In this document: positions 35,690 to 46,945 of the stretch, piece after piece
Layout: each line of letters begins with the position of its first letter
Numbering within the stretch: the first letter of the stretch is position 1
Assembly (NCBI GenBank): GCA_029204225.1
Contig: CM055106.1
Coordinates: 33,576,361-33,640,360 of the forward strand
Direction of reading: 5' to 3'
DNA from: Diphasiastrum complanatum
Lineage: Eukaryota > Streptophyta > Lycopodiopsida > Lycopodiales > Lycopodiaceae
Length of the DNA: 64,000 bases
Position numbers and translations under genes: made by a program
The notes under the pieces: generated by a model
What the model was told of the DNA's origin: nothing
The model's input: only the letters and a program-made list of their open reading frames with translations
Databases searched by the model: none

Positions 35690-35823
35690 GGGAGGAGGCG
35701 TGGCCAGTATTGATTGGAGGTCTTTTTACTTTCGAGTTTTACGGTGGGTAGAAGACTAGCCTCACTGAATTGGAATTTGGGGTGTGAAGAGAAAAAAGAG
35801 AAGAAAAAAGAAGACGAAGAAAA

Positions 35824-36156
35824 ATGCTGGAAGAAGAAGAAGCGCAGTTTGAATTGAAATTTGGGGTCGGCCTGCCTGCCGCGAAGGAAGGAGGGAGGCG
35901 GAATGGAGAAAAGAAAACGAAGAAGAAAAAGAAAGTGGAATCAAGCAGCAAGAGAGTAGTCGCGACGGCGGCAACACCGGCTGCTGCTGCTATAAAGCAA
36001 GGCAGACAATCCAAAATTGATGCAATTGAGGTGGGTTACCTCTCCGCTTTCCGCGAGAGAGAGAGACTTAGACAGAAACGCACAGAAATAGAAAGAGTGA
36101 GAGCAGCTAGCACAGAGACAGGCGAGAAATACTTGCAAGAGAATTCTGAAGAATAG
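35824..36156 (+). CDS. Upstream ORF, 110 codons, ahead of the sigma gene
   Basis: The frame opens MLEEEEAQFELKFGVGLP, is very rich in Lys, Glu, Arg and Ala, and ends NSEE with TAG at 36154-36156. That stop is in frame with and 18 bases before the sigma ATG. It shares no domain I recognise. Its low complexity (GAAGAAG, GAGAGAGA) fits a purine-rich 5' UTR. It may be untranslated leader, a regulatory uORF, or an alternative first exon, as a GAG/GTGGGT donor-like site lies at about 36030. Confidence 0.3.
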   Translation: MLEEEEAQFELKFGVGLPAAKEGGRRNGEKKTKKKKKVESSSKRVVATAATPAAAAIKQGRQSKIDAIEVGYLSAFRERERLRQKRTEIERVRAASTETGEKYLQENSEE

Positions 36157-36174
36157 GTAGCTGGTGGATTGGAG

Positions 36175-39100
36175 ATGGAAAGATCAGTGCTGCTAGATCA
36201 AGCCTCGGGCCTGGCAATGGCGCAAGCTAATTACTGTGCGACGAGATGTGCCGATCTATACGGTAATTCATTGATCTTTGCTGTTTCAATCAGCCTTGAA
36301 TGACAGATTCGTTTTTGTGATGGTGCAGATGGTTCTGAACGAGAGAGTGATTTGATCACATGATCTAAATGAGGGATTAATTGATGAAGCTTTTGATTTT
36401 TTGTGTTCGCTCATAACTTGATTTGCTTTAGCTTTGCTAAAAATCTTTCGTGCTCACGCGATAGGCTGTCTTCCTGTCAAGTTTCTGTGTAATCTGCTCC
36501 CTGCGCAATTGAATGTTCTGCATTATTCGCAAAATTGTTCCTTTTTTTTGGGCACTCACCCTACTCCCAACATCTGCTTCAAATTTTCCTTCATATGGTG
36601 CAGGGTGTGGCAGCCAATATAACATCCAACGACGTTATGCTTCCAAATTGGCTGACGGCCGTGGTTTCTTTGGAGACTGCACTCCTTACTTTCGTTCGCA
36701 AGGAGCACGGAATGCAGCTGCCCCGTCTACTTCAGGTCTCAATCAAGCGACTTCAATCGCAGCTCGGTAAGAACTCTCTGATGCTTTGTACATTCTTGTG
36801 AGGTCTCTGGTGTGCCACACTACTGTAAGCAGAATCGTAATCTCGTGAGTTGTTTGATCGCTATAAGTTGGCAGTCATTTGGTTGTGCCCATGTCGTCAC
36901 GGGATATGCAGCTGCATCAACTTTTCTCGTACACGCTGGTAAATTGAATACTCCAGAATTTAGCAGATCAGTTAATGGGTTTCTCAATTTTGCAGGTTCC
37001 CAGTGCATCCGCGATCAGGCGAGTTTCCTTTGGAACAAAAGAAGCACGCCTTTCGGCTAGTTGCCAAAGCTTTGTCTGCACATGTGTTACTAGAGAAGTC
37101 GGAGGCCAGTTATGAGCAGGCTACTTCGTTGACAGCAACTCGATCTCCAGTAGTTTTTGCAAAAGCAATCATTCTACCTTTGGCTGACTCTGGAACTTTT
37201 CAAACACGTCCAGAAAATGCATCCTGGGAAAAGGATCGGTTGAGACTGGAGCAAGCTCGACTTGGGTTAGTCTTACTCATGAATCTCACCAATTCTACAA
37301 AGGATAGAAAATTACTCTATCTGATAAGAGAACTCACATTAGAGGACAAATTTTCATCCCTTGAGAACACCGTCGAAAAACAGAATCTGATTATAACAAT
37401 TGTGTTTGGCAGGGTAGGATTTCTTTTTGACGAGGAAAAGATTATTAGACCAATATCTCCAGAAAAGAAAGTGGAGGGTGTGGTAATTAGCTCCAAGAGG
37501 CGCTTGGAAAGAATCTTGAAGAGGGAGAGAGTGCAGCAGAAAACCAAAGCGCAACTGAGGGTAGAGACCATGGAATCACCAACTCTGCAAGGAGATCATG
37601 ACAAGCAAAAGAACACGAGTACCAGAACTCGCCTCTTAACTGCAGCCGAGGAAAATAAGCTAGCTATGGCGACCAAGGTAGAATAACTTTCGGAATTAAG
37701 CACCAAAATGTGCTTAGATGTCCACTTCAATGCAATATAAATCTTTTTTTCCCCCGGTATTCTAAAATTCAAAAAAATTCTGACTAATTTTTTATCGTCT
37801 CCTCTGGCGTTCTCAGGAACTCATGAGAATGGAGGCAATGAAGGCACAACTACTTCAGGTCTTGAACCGGGAGCCAACATCATCAGAATGGTCAAAGGCT
37901 TTGAAGATGGACTCTTTGGAGTTCAGTCAGAAGCTTCGATATGGGCATTCTTGCAGACACAAACTGTTCGCATGCAACGCTGGTCTTGTGAAAAGAATTG
38001 CCAAAGATAATCAAGCTAAAGGAGCAGACTTAGATGATCTGATTCAGGTTCGTTCTGAGGCTTTGCAGCTAAAAGCACATCAAAATTTTAGTTTGCAATA
38101 GAAACAGAGACAAGTCATATGGGATTTATCTTCCTTTCTTAAGCCTGACTGCAATTGCCTCTTTGCATCACTGATTGAACTATGGAAACTTCCTGACAGT
38201 GAAAAGTACTCTTTTTTATTTTGTTGTGCACTACTGGTATGTTGAGGCTTAAACCTGAGAGGAGATCTATATCTGTGCAGGATGGCAGAGCAGGTTTACT
38301 TCGAAGCATCGAAAAGTTTGACGTTGACAGAGGATTTAGATTCTCAACATATGCAAGCTTTTGGATAAAGACAGCTGTGATAAGATCTATGTCGAAGCGT
38401 TGTGCACCAGTTCATGTGCCAGTAAGTGGCTGTCAATTTCTCTGTTACTAACCCCATTTGGGTGAGTCTTTGTAGGAGTAGGAAGAAACCTTTAGGATAG
38501 TTAACTGTTCAGCAGTATTTCAAAAGTTTGGATGACATTGACTGACTTCCGCTCTAAGATAAATTCACGTTTGCTGTTATATTGCCTCTAGGAAAGAGTT
38601 ACGATATATGTGTATGCCTAATTAAGTTCTTCTGATTGATAGGCACACATACATGAAGAACATGCTAAAATTTTCAAGGCAAGAAATGAGTTCATTGCGG
38701 ATCACGGTGAGGTGCCTACAGACGAGCAAGTAGCAGAATTAGCTGGAACGAGCATTCAACGGCTTCAAACTCTCAGTAGACTATTTATGCCATCTAAATC
38801 ACTGGACAAACCTATTGGAGCAGATCAAACAGATACCTTAAAGGTTGGATTAGTTTGCCCTTTCATGATTACGTTGTCTGTTGTGTGCTTACATATCTGT
38901 GGGTAGCAGCTCAGTTTATGACTTTAAGACATGTTGTTGCTGCAAGAGTTTATGGACTGGAAGTTACATAAAAAAACAGATCGTTTAGTTTGCGTTTCGT
39001 GGAACGGAAACTGGAATCTACAAGTTTGCAGTAAATTTCGGTAGATGGAACGTTGACAGTAGTGATATGCCAAGTCACACATTCGATGCTAACCTGTGAG

Positions 39101-40650
39101 CATTCTTTCAGAGATTTACGCAGATCATGTCCTGTTAAATACTTAAGTATTCCTTCAATTTGTCACATACTCTCAGAATTATGCAGAAATCAGAAAATAC
39201 CGATTGTTTGGAATTAACAGAGAGCCATTATGAATTCTGTTTAACAGCCTATGTCTTCATTGTGCAAGATCTAAGTACAAACCTTTACTTACGAAAGTAA
39301 ATCTTAGCCATTTCCAATCATGTGAAGATTTGCACTTTATCTTGAGTTTGCAAAGTAATCTTAAGCTTCTGAAGTTCAAATGTCCCAAATGCCAATGCCA
39401 CAAATCACTTTAGGATAATGAAGTTGCTGCTAATCCACTATGCTTCGTAACCACGTCATTTAACCTTGTACAAACCACAAGCCTTATTACGGAAATTATC
39501 AATAACCACTTTGTTCCGGCGTCACATCCTAAACTTGACATTTTTTGTCTCTAAACTCCGCATTCAGCTTTTGATCCATCATTGCTCCAACAGATAGACT
39601 TTTTAATAAGCCAAGTCTTATGTTCTTCTTTAAAAGCAATTCATGACAAAATTGTCTCCGAAGCTTCTGTTTAGATAATTTGAGTCAGCACTTTTATTAG
39701 TCCATGCTATTGCTCCATGCAACACATTTTATTGTTTTCCTTCATAGATCTAAACTTTTTTTTTAACTTTTTTCAATCTTGTCTCTATCTTCGCAATCAC
39801 TGCGACAGTCCGTTCCATAGTTTTGTGACGTTCTCTATAGCTTTTAAAGTTCAACTTTCTGTCCAACATAAATTTCTGGCCACAAGTATGTATTTCTCAT
39901 GATTATCGTTCTATGGTTGGGCTGACTACATGTTGAACCAGGTAGTGCCTAGCACTCTCTGTTTGTTTGTTTGCTTCTCAGTCCTGATTCTCATGCTGGA
40001 TTGTTCAATATGGGATGTCGGTTCAAGAATGGGACTAGGCTCTTCGATTAATGCATAAGAAAATTGCTGCAAGAAAATTTTGCCCCTTGTTTTTAGCAAA
40101 ATTTTCATTGTCATGTTAACGGCTTCATTTTGGGGTAAATTGGGAGTTTTTATTTTGTTAATTACAGAGCAAGTAATACGGCCATTGCTTTTTGGAATGA
40201 ATGCATTCCATTTACATTTGGAGCGATGACGATCAGTCTTTGTTGATATTCTTAAGATACTCGGCGATCCGGGAGGTTGCACTTACAAATTAGCTTTTGC
40301 AGGACTTTCTTGAAGATGAAGACGCAGAGTCGGCCCTCGAGGTTGCCGAGAAAACGCTCCGGGAAAAGCACATAAATCAAGCGCTCGAGACTCTGACACT
40401 GCGCGAAAAAGAAGTGATACGGCAGCGTTTCGGGTTGGATGATGGGAACTGTAAGACCTTAAAAGAAATAGGAGAAACTTACAATTTAACAAGGGAGAGA
40501 GTGCGACAGATTCAGCGAAAGGCCATGGGAAAGCTCCAAAATGCAGAGACTAGCTATATTCTACGCCCATTTGTGGAAAGAAAAGCAGCAATTCAGAAAC
40601 AAAAACCAGAAAAGGCAACAAGAAAAAAAGAAAGATCTCGCAAAAACTAG
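36175..40650 (+). CDS. SIG: Plastid-type RNA polymerase sigma-70 factor, 7 exons, 617 aa
   Basis: Exons: 36175-36262, 36604-36766, 36996-37677, 37817-38047, 38281-38421, 38643-38843, 40303-40650. All six introns are GT-AG and phases match, giving 617 residues. Residues 1 to about 90 are Ala/Ser/Arg-rich with few acids, like a plastid transit peptide. A divergent, partly basic segment follows. Region 1.2 starts at about 298 (LTAAEENKLA), region 2 spans about 350-430 (DLDDLIQ, then GLLRSIEKFD and GFRFSTYASFWIK), region 3 spans about 436-500 (TDEQVAELAGTSIQRL, SLDKPIG). Region 4 spans about 526-582, with the helix-turn-helix TLKEIGETYNLTRERVRQIQ. It should bind the plastid-encoded polymerase core and recognise -10/-35 promoters. 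Oddities are one Trp where most have WW, CAPVHVP in place of the usual RTIRLP motif, and a Lys/Arg-rich tail after region 4. I cannot assign the SIG subtype. The start ATG is the first in frame after a TAG. Confidence 0.92.
38844..40302 (+). other. Long last intron of the sigma gene (1459 bp)
   Basis: The other introns are 139-341 bases. This one is several times longer, splits region 3 from region 4, starts GTTGGA and ends TTTTGCAG. I see no transposon domain or paired terminal repeat in it. The open frames on either strand are short and featureless. Confidence 0.75.
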
Positions 40651-41054
40651 ATCAAAGAAGAAGAAAATGATGACGCTTCGCACCACTTCCATATCCATGA
40701 CATGGCAGACATTCAAGATCCAGAGATACGTGACTCTCAGACATCATCAGGAACAGGCAAATTAGCAACAACAGAGAAAGAAACAAAAGAACAAACACGA
40801 ATGCAAATAATGCTTGAAATGTTAGCATCCGAAGAAGCAGAGTAAAAACAAGAAGAAAGACATAAGCAAATAATGCTGGCAAAGAAATGAAATCAGCAGA
40901 TGAAGATGAACTTATGCATGAGATCGAGCTGCAAGATCCAGAGCCAAATCCATCTATTTTCATACAGTCTGGAAAAGCAAAAGTAGAAGAGAAAGCAAGA
41001 TCACCAATTGTGAACTACCACCAAGGATTTTGTATAATTCTTGTAAAGAGTTGA
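40651..41054 (+). other. Open frame beyond the sigma stop codon (possible lost or read-through C-terminus)
   Basis: After TAG at 40648-40650 the same frame runs 64 codons to TAA at 40843-40845, then 14 more to TGA at 40888-40890. A neighbouring frame stays open from 40884 to TGA at 41052-41054. The encoded residues are polar and repetitive: QIMLEML recurs as QIMLAK, and DMADIQDPE recurs as EIELQDPE. This looks like coding sequence for a longer tail, broken by two or three mutations. It could instead be purine-rich 3' UTR. Confidence 0.45.
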
Positions 41055-41215
41055 TCAAACACAGCAGTAGTTTGTAGAGATAGATAGCTCTCTATTTGTC
41101 CATATATTTCTATTGGCTTGAGGGCAAGAAAAGCCTTCAGAGCTCTGATTTTATTAAGGGCTTATCCATTGTTTCTATTCTTGGAGATTACATCTGATTG
41201 TACATTTGCACAAGC

Positions 41216-41221
41216 AATAAA
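41216..41221 (+). terminator. Poly(A) signal of the sigma gene
   Basis: AATAAA lies about 570 bases after the stop codon, in a T-rich region typical of plant 3' ends. The actual cleavage site is not visible. Confidence 0.5.
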
Positions 41222-41484
41222 TCAGATGGGTGCAAGTGTGATTGTCTTGCACCCGATTTACTGATCATTCATGCTTTCACATGCTTCTCATTCAAGCATG
41301 CCCATTAGTCACACAACAATTGCATTAATCAAACATATGTGATTGCCATTCAATCATATTGCACTTTTGATGTTGGTTATGAAGATGCTTTGTTTCTTCT
41401 TCTCTTTGTATGTTCTCATTTGTGATGTGGTAGAGCCCTTGGCCTCAAGGAGAAAAGGAAGTCCCAATCAACTCACACTTATTG

Positions 41485-41712
41485 GAGGATGAGAGATGCT
41501 TTAATCATGATTTGGAATTGAGATATTTCAAGCACTTATTGCACAATGAGAGATGCTTGGTCATTTATAAGTTCATAACCATGATTTGGAATTGAGATAT
41601 TTCAAGCACTTATTGGACAATGAGAGATGCTTGGTCATTCATAACCATGATTTGGAATTGAGATATTTCAACCACTTATTGAACAATGAGAGATGCTCGG
41701 TCATTCATTTGA
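41485..41712. repeat. Tandem repeat of 66-74 bp, three copies
   Basis: Copies starting ATGATTTGGAATTGAGATAT lie at 41507, 41581 and 41647. Each ends with CAATGAGAGATGCT. Partial units flank them on both sides. The short open frame across it is an artefact. Confidence 0.85.
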
Positions 41713-43497
41713 AATTGAAAGTTTTGAAGATGTATTGCAGTCATTCTTTTGGAATTGAAATAGTTCATGAATTGTGATGTATGCCACATTTGATTTCATG
41801 TTTTAAAAAAGTGTATTTACTACAATTTATGCTTGGCATAAAGTAATGCATCACAACTTTCCAAGACTTTTTCCATTTAATTTGCATAATAAAATAAGAT
41901 TTTTCCTTGTATGCCCTTTTCCAACATGCACACAAGTGGAGTCCAATTTCAAACCTTTACTTGAAGAAATTAGAAGTCAATCAATAGGTCAGATTTAGGT
42001 ACCAATATTGAGGCATCTTCTTGAGATACTTGTAATTTTTTTAGTGATTAAGCTATTTGCACATAATATTTTTTTTTGAAAATTTTAGTATTTATTATAC
42101 CCACTTCGACATAGATGTAAAGAACTAGTCAAACTAGTAGTTAGTACACATTAGCCACATGTTTTTACATTTTTTGAATGATTATCTCTTACAACTACAA
42201 CCACAACTACCTGACAACCCTTATGTGCAAGGCAAATTTAGTGAAAATTGATTCAAATTTGAAACGAAACGGCCCAAATTTTGATAAGCATAGTGATAAG
42301 GGCTAAAATTTTGGAAATTCTAGCTATTATAAAAGAAGAATGTGCCCACTTGAGAATTTTAGATTATACATTTTTAAAGTCAAACCATTTTTTTAATATT
42401 CAAAATATCACATAAACATACATGACAAATAGCCACTCCTCCAATAAGTGGTGAGCTAGGAAGGACTTAGATAACTCTCTTTGGGGTAAAAAATTTGACT
42501 CCAATTTGTTGAATACATGGAAGAAAAAAAAAACCATTACAAAAACACCATATGCCTTTGCTATGTAAGGGCTATGTCAAATCTAAATCTATTTCCAAAC
42601 TTGACTTTCTTTTTTGAGAGCCAGTGAGACACTACTCCAGTATAGACAAATATGCAATGTACATCAAAATAGAGCAAGGAGAATGGTGCACCCTCATGAC
42701 AGCCATCCCCAATTAATTCATGCTAGATGGTTATTGTGTCATCTCTTAACAAATTGAGTGTGTACATGAAAAAGAGGAGGGTCACATAAATGTGAAGTGG
42801 ACACCATGCAAGAAGGCTTTAACTATAGAGATTGTGATTAAGGGAGCAAAATTTAGCATCATTGTGGTTACACTACCTATAATCCAAATATTTAGGACTT
42901 TGCAAGAGAAGAGAAATTGATCTCTGTTCCACAAGAAAAACCCTTGCAAAATAGTTGGAGAAGGGAGTCGTCACCGCCTGAAGGAGCATAATCACATGGT
43001 AGCATATCTTCTATAGATAGAGACAATTTGAATTTGAACTTGGTCTACCTCCAAAGTGATACAATGGATTATAGAACAACCATTGAAAAGATGAGGAGTC
43101 ATACCTAGTTTAGAATTACAAGGAGACAAAGTTAATGATCCAGGTGAAGGTTCTTATAAGTAATGGTGATAAGGTCTTTGGGAGGTTTCCAAGCTTCTAG
43201 GATAAGAAGAAAATAGACAATGTTTATTTGTGGGTCAGTTTTAGGTTTAGCTTGATGATCTCAGGTTGTATCAAGAAAAGTTAATAGTAGTAACACAAGT
43301 GTGACCAAGTTGTTAGCTAACAAGACTATGCTATTACACAAAAAAGTTTATTATTTTGAAGAGAAAGACCTCTAAGATTTCACTCTAAATGTATGGCAAA
43401 GTCGATTGTAACTTGGATCTTAAGTTCTATGAACACTGTGTCTATGGCAAACAAAATAGGATTAATTTTGTCACTGGTCCTAACAGAGGGAAAGTGG
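41713..43497. other. No gene recognised
   Basis: AT-rich sequence with only short frames. A plus-strand patch near 42790-42980 has longer coherent triplets (for example KWTPCKKALTIEI) but stops follow, and no family is recognised. It could be a decayed element. Confidence 0.4.
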
Positions 43498-43862
43498 TGA
43501 AAGGTCAACACAAAGGACCATAAATGGACCTACATAAGGCTCCAAGTGTGATTGATTGATTGATACACCTATCTTTTGGAAAAACTAGTCACAAGGTCTT
43601 GATTTAGAAAAGCAATATTGGATCCCACAATCAAGAGCAATCAAAACCATTGATCAAACATGGTGTTACGGACTCCAATATAGCCTATTATTAGGGATTA
43701 AGTGGAATCAAGTTTAGATACCAAACCATTCACAAAACTCAAGACAAATGTGTAGAAACCTCAAGATTGCCAATTTGCCCAAAAATTCTATCTCCTCACT
43801 ATAAGTTAGCTCTCTCACCAATGGAACCAGGTCTCAAATTGTCAAAGGACCAATGTCCCCAA
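43498..43862 (-). repeat. Partial LTR related to copia B
   Basis: In plus view it shares with copia B's LTR the ordered blocks AAGGACCATAAATGGA, AAAACTAGTCA, ATCAAANCCATTGATCA and TCTATCTCCTCACTAT. Divergence is high. It breaks off at 43862, where another element's RT/RNase H begins. Confidence 0.65.
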
Positions 43863-44110
43863 ACAATTAATGAGAAGCAGTAGATGCGTGTGTATCCTTA
43901 CCATTCTATTATAGGATCTCTTATGTACGCCATGATCTGCACCAGGCCAGACATAGCTTTTGCAGTCAGCTCTCTTAGTCAGTTTATGACTAATACTGAT
44001 GTAACACATTGGAAGGCTCTTATCAGAGTCATGAGATTGTTGGCATTTCTACATCTTAGCCTCATCAATAGAATCGACAAACTAAGTTCCAGATGGATTC
44101 TCAAAGTTAA
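43863..44110 (+). pseudogene. pol: Copia RT/RNase H connector fragment
   Basis: The plus-strand frame reads YPYHSIIGSLMYAMICTRPD, IAFAVSSLSQFM and THWKALIRVMR, the conserved connection region between copia RT and RNase H. It resembles the minus-strand copy at 63607-63876. Nothing of the element remains on either side. Confidence 0.85.
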
Positions 44111-44349
44111 GTTGGGCTTATTGTAGACAAACTGAATGGATCCAATTATCATTTGTGGAAATTTAAAATGAAGACTTTGCTAATCACCAACGAGTTATGG
44201 GATGTTGTTATAGGTATAGAAGTAAAACCTGAAGACGACACAAAGTGAAAATCGAAGGATGGTAAAGCTTACACACTTATTATCCTCAATATATCAAATA
44301 CACAGATTGGACACATAGCTAAAGCTAAAACGTCAAAAGATGTTTGGGA
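44111..44349 (+). pseudogene. gag: Copia Gag N-terminal fragment
   Basis: LNGSNYHLWKFKMKTLLIT then ELWDVV is the standard copia Gag start. It continues to AKTSKDVW, with one stop (TGA) at about 44246. It ends exactly where the next LTR starts, so that LTR was inserted into, or recombined with, this Gag. Confidence 0.75.
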
Positions 44350-44997
44350 TGTGAGAGATTTCAACTAGTTTAGTCATATTTTGGTAAATTGTCAATAAGA
44401 GGCCAAAACTCATTTTAGACTTAGAGATAAACTTTTTGAAGTTATGTTAGTTTAAAATACATTCAATAAACACTTTTGGAAAGTGTGGGAAAGTTGGTAG
44501 TCTAGATTCAAATTTGAACTTTGGGTACATTGAATCTAGACCCAAAAATAGTAGGGTTTACATTTTGGAGGGAAAACCAAGTGGCCAAATAGGGTTTGGA
44601 CACTCTATAAAAGGATGTAACTCGTGGAGAGACATATCTTCTCTCTTCTATCTCTCATTTCATCATTATACATGGTTCTCTTTGGGTTCTACTACTCATT
44701 GGTGCACTATCTTGGTGTTATATTGCAATCTTGTGTGTAGAATGCTCATATTTTGCTATTTTCGGTTTCACACATGTGAAATACAGTAGGGTACTATAAT
44801 TGTACGGAAAAAAAAACATATTTTATGTTTTGGTTCATGTTTGATCAGTATCTCTTAGAGTTTGCATCTCATTTTGTATGTAGATGCTGATTTTTCTACA
44901 TTGGCAGGATTGTTAGTTTGCTCCTTATTGTAACCAAAGATTTGGGACATGGATTGGATCTTGAATGATCTGAAATCCTTCACATGGTATCAGAGCT
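44350..44997 (+). repeat. Copia 5' LTR with primer site
   Basis: Runs from TGTGAGAG to CTTCACA at 44984 and is followed at once by TGGTATCAGAGCT, the tRNA-Met primer motif. It resembles the 3' LTR of copia D. Only about 100 bases of leader follow before unrelated minus-strand RT. No 3' LTR is seen. Confidence 0.8.
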
Positions 44998-45083
44998 ATT
45001 TTTTTTTAGGTTATGAAAGGATCAGCCATCTTTAGCAAGGATTTGGAGGAGTTACCAATGCTAGAGCAAGGCTAGATTGATTT

Positions 45084-45550
45084 CTACTCAAAAATCAGCA
45101 TTTTTGCATGTGTAGAATTGATCTTTTGTAGGTCAAAACTCAATATAGGGTCAAATTTAGAAGATAGCATTGACTTGCCTTCTTTTATCAGATCGATACT
45201 GATGCTAAAGAGCAATGTATTGTTCACATACAAAGTAATAATGATAAAAGATTGTTGCACTGTCTTGAAGTAAACATTTGAATCTGAAGAGCTAGGTGTG
45301 TAGCCGTGATCAATAAGGAAAGTATTGATCCTTTGAAACCATGCTCGAACAAATTGCTTCAAGCCATAAAGTGCCATATGGAGTTTAACACATGATTGTG
45401 TTTACCCTTGATAATATAACCTTCGGGTTGCACCATGTAAATGTCTTCTTCAATAACTCCATTGAGATATGCTTCACAATTCATGTCGATTAACATCAGA
45501 TTGCCACAAGTACTCAACACATGATTATATGCAACAAACTTAGTACACAA
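45084..45550 (-). pseudogene. pol: Copia reverse transcriptase fragment with YVNN
   Basis: Two minus-strand frames carry copia RT. 45550-45359 has NCEAYLNGVIEEDIYMVQPEGY, split by a shift from 45377-45084 with ALYGLKQFVRAWFQ, and the catalytic motif reads LYVNN instead of LYVDD. Both catalytic Asp are Asn, so it could not polymerise even if expressed. Confidence 0.8.
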
Positions 45551-46655
45551 AACTAATAAGAAGTACTCCAGGAATTCTTATTCCAATGACAGTAACTTCG
45601 TATAAAATTCTATGCATTAGATGTCCGCTCACTCATCAACTCCGCTCATCCCTAATCTGATCACCAGTTAAACTATAATGCAAGGTCCTTAGTGACACCT
45701 AGTTTTTATGTGTCCCACCATTGTCACACATTATTTCACAATAAGATTTTCATGAAGACAAATTTTGTACATCTACACAAACAGACTAATTGGATTTTTC
45801 AAATAGGAAAACTTTTCGTATTTAAATTTTTTGTTTTTGTCTTGTTTTGTGCCCCTGATAATTCTATAGCATCTTACAATCATGTGTTAGGATACGTAAG
45901 CCTAGCAATGAAGACATTGTTGGCTTGCATTCACAAGAAGAATATAAGGAAGAACTCCAAGTTCACTCAATTGCAAATGCTCCCAAAGGATCCAAATGAG
46001 GTTTAATGCCCTCTTATAGACAATCCATGACTTAACTAAACATAACTATCTTGAAGTCCAATTAGGCCTTATTAGCCCTTGTTAAGTCTGCTTTAAGACT
46101 CCTTTGGCTTGTTATCCTTATTTGAGGCTTTTTGAGAAAATTGCCTTCATTCTTAAGGCTAATAATTCCTTTTGGGCCCAACAAAGCTTATAGTGCACAT
46201 TATTATGCACTTGTAAGAAATATCTATTTAAGATACATTAATGTCATGCACAAATGGCATTTCATTTGTTGACATTTCTAGTGTATTGAAGTCACTTTAA
46301 TAATGACAAAGTTAATGGGTGATTGGCTCTATTATCCTAAACTAGCCAAGTTTTTCCATTTTCCATTGATGCCTTGATTAGTATGAGTATTCAATTTGCA
46401 TTCTTTTGTTAGAATTGCATGTTTTCTAATAAAGAACTTGGTAACTAGCTCATTTGCTTTGATTGAAATTGCAACCAATTTTATGTTTAACATTCATATT
46501 CTTTTCGATTGTAACATGTATATTGACTTACACAATATTCAATAAATGATGTCTTTCTCAAGATTGAAGTACTTGCTGACTTCATATGGCTCGGGAGTGA
46601 AAGTTCATGCGACATTACAATGCTCCATCATATTCTTTTGCTATGTGAGGGCATG
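45551..46655. other. No gene recognised
   Basis: A 104-codon plus-strand frame (45692-46006) has no recognisable domain. The remainder is AT-rich with short frames. Confidence 0.4.
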
Positions 46656-46945
46656 ATATAAAGGTGGTAGTTTACAAGTTGACTTACATAGCTTCAATAA
46701 CCCATCAAGCTTGCCTTGAAGTTTTTGACTAGTTTGTATAATATTTTATTGTGGAGAATTTCAAACAATGTCTCTCTTTTTTAGGAAAAGTAGCTAAAAA
46801 GAGACACAATATAAAAGTGGTAGTTTACAAGCTGACCAATATAACTTCAAGCTTGTTATAGAGGTTTTGGCTAGTTTGTATAATATTTTGTTGTGGCGAA
46901 ATAGTGTCTCTCTTTTTTGGAAAAAGTAGCTAAAAGCATCCATGC
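46656..46945. repeat. Imperfect tandem duplication of about 150 bp
   Basis: Two copies each run from ATATAAA(G/A)GTGGTAGTTTACAAG through GCTAGTTTGTATAATATTTT-type sequence to GTCTCTCTTTTTT-GGAAAA-GTAGCTAAAA, starting near 46657 and 46810. Small deletions distinguish them. Confidence 0.75.

Noticed and set aside
36535..36801. Alternative frame through sigma exon 2 with LPNWLTAVVSLETALLTFVR
   Set aside because: It looks protein-like, but only the other frame joins exon 1 and exon 3 in phase with GT-AG sites. This frame would need a different acceptor in front of exon 3.
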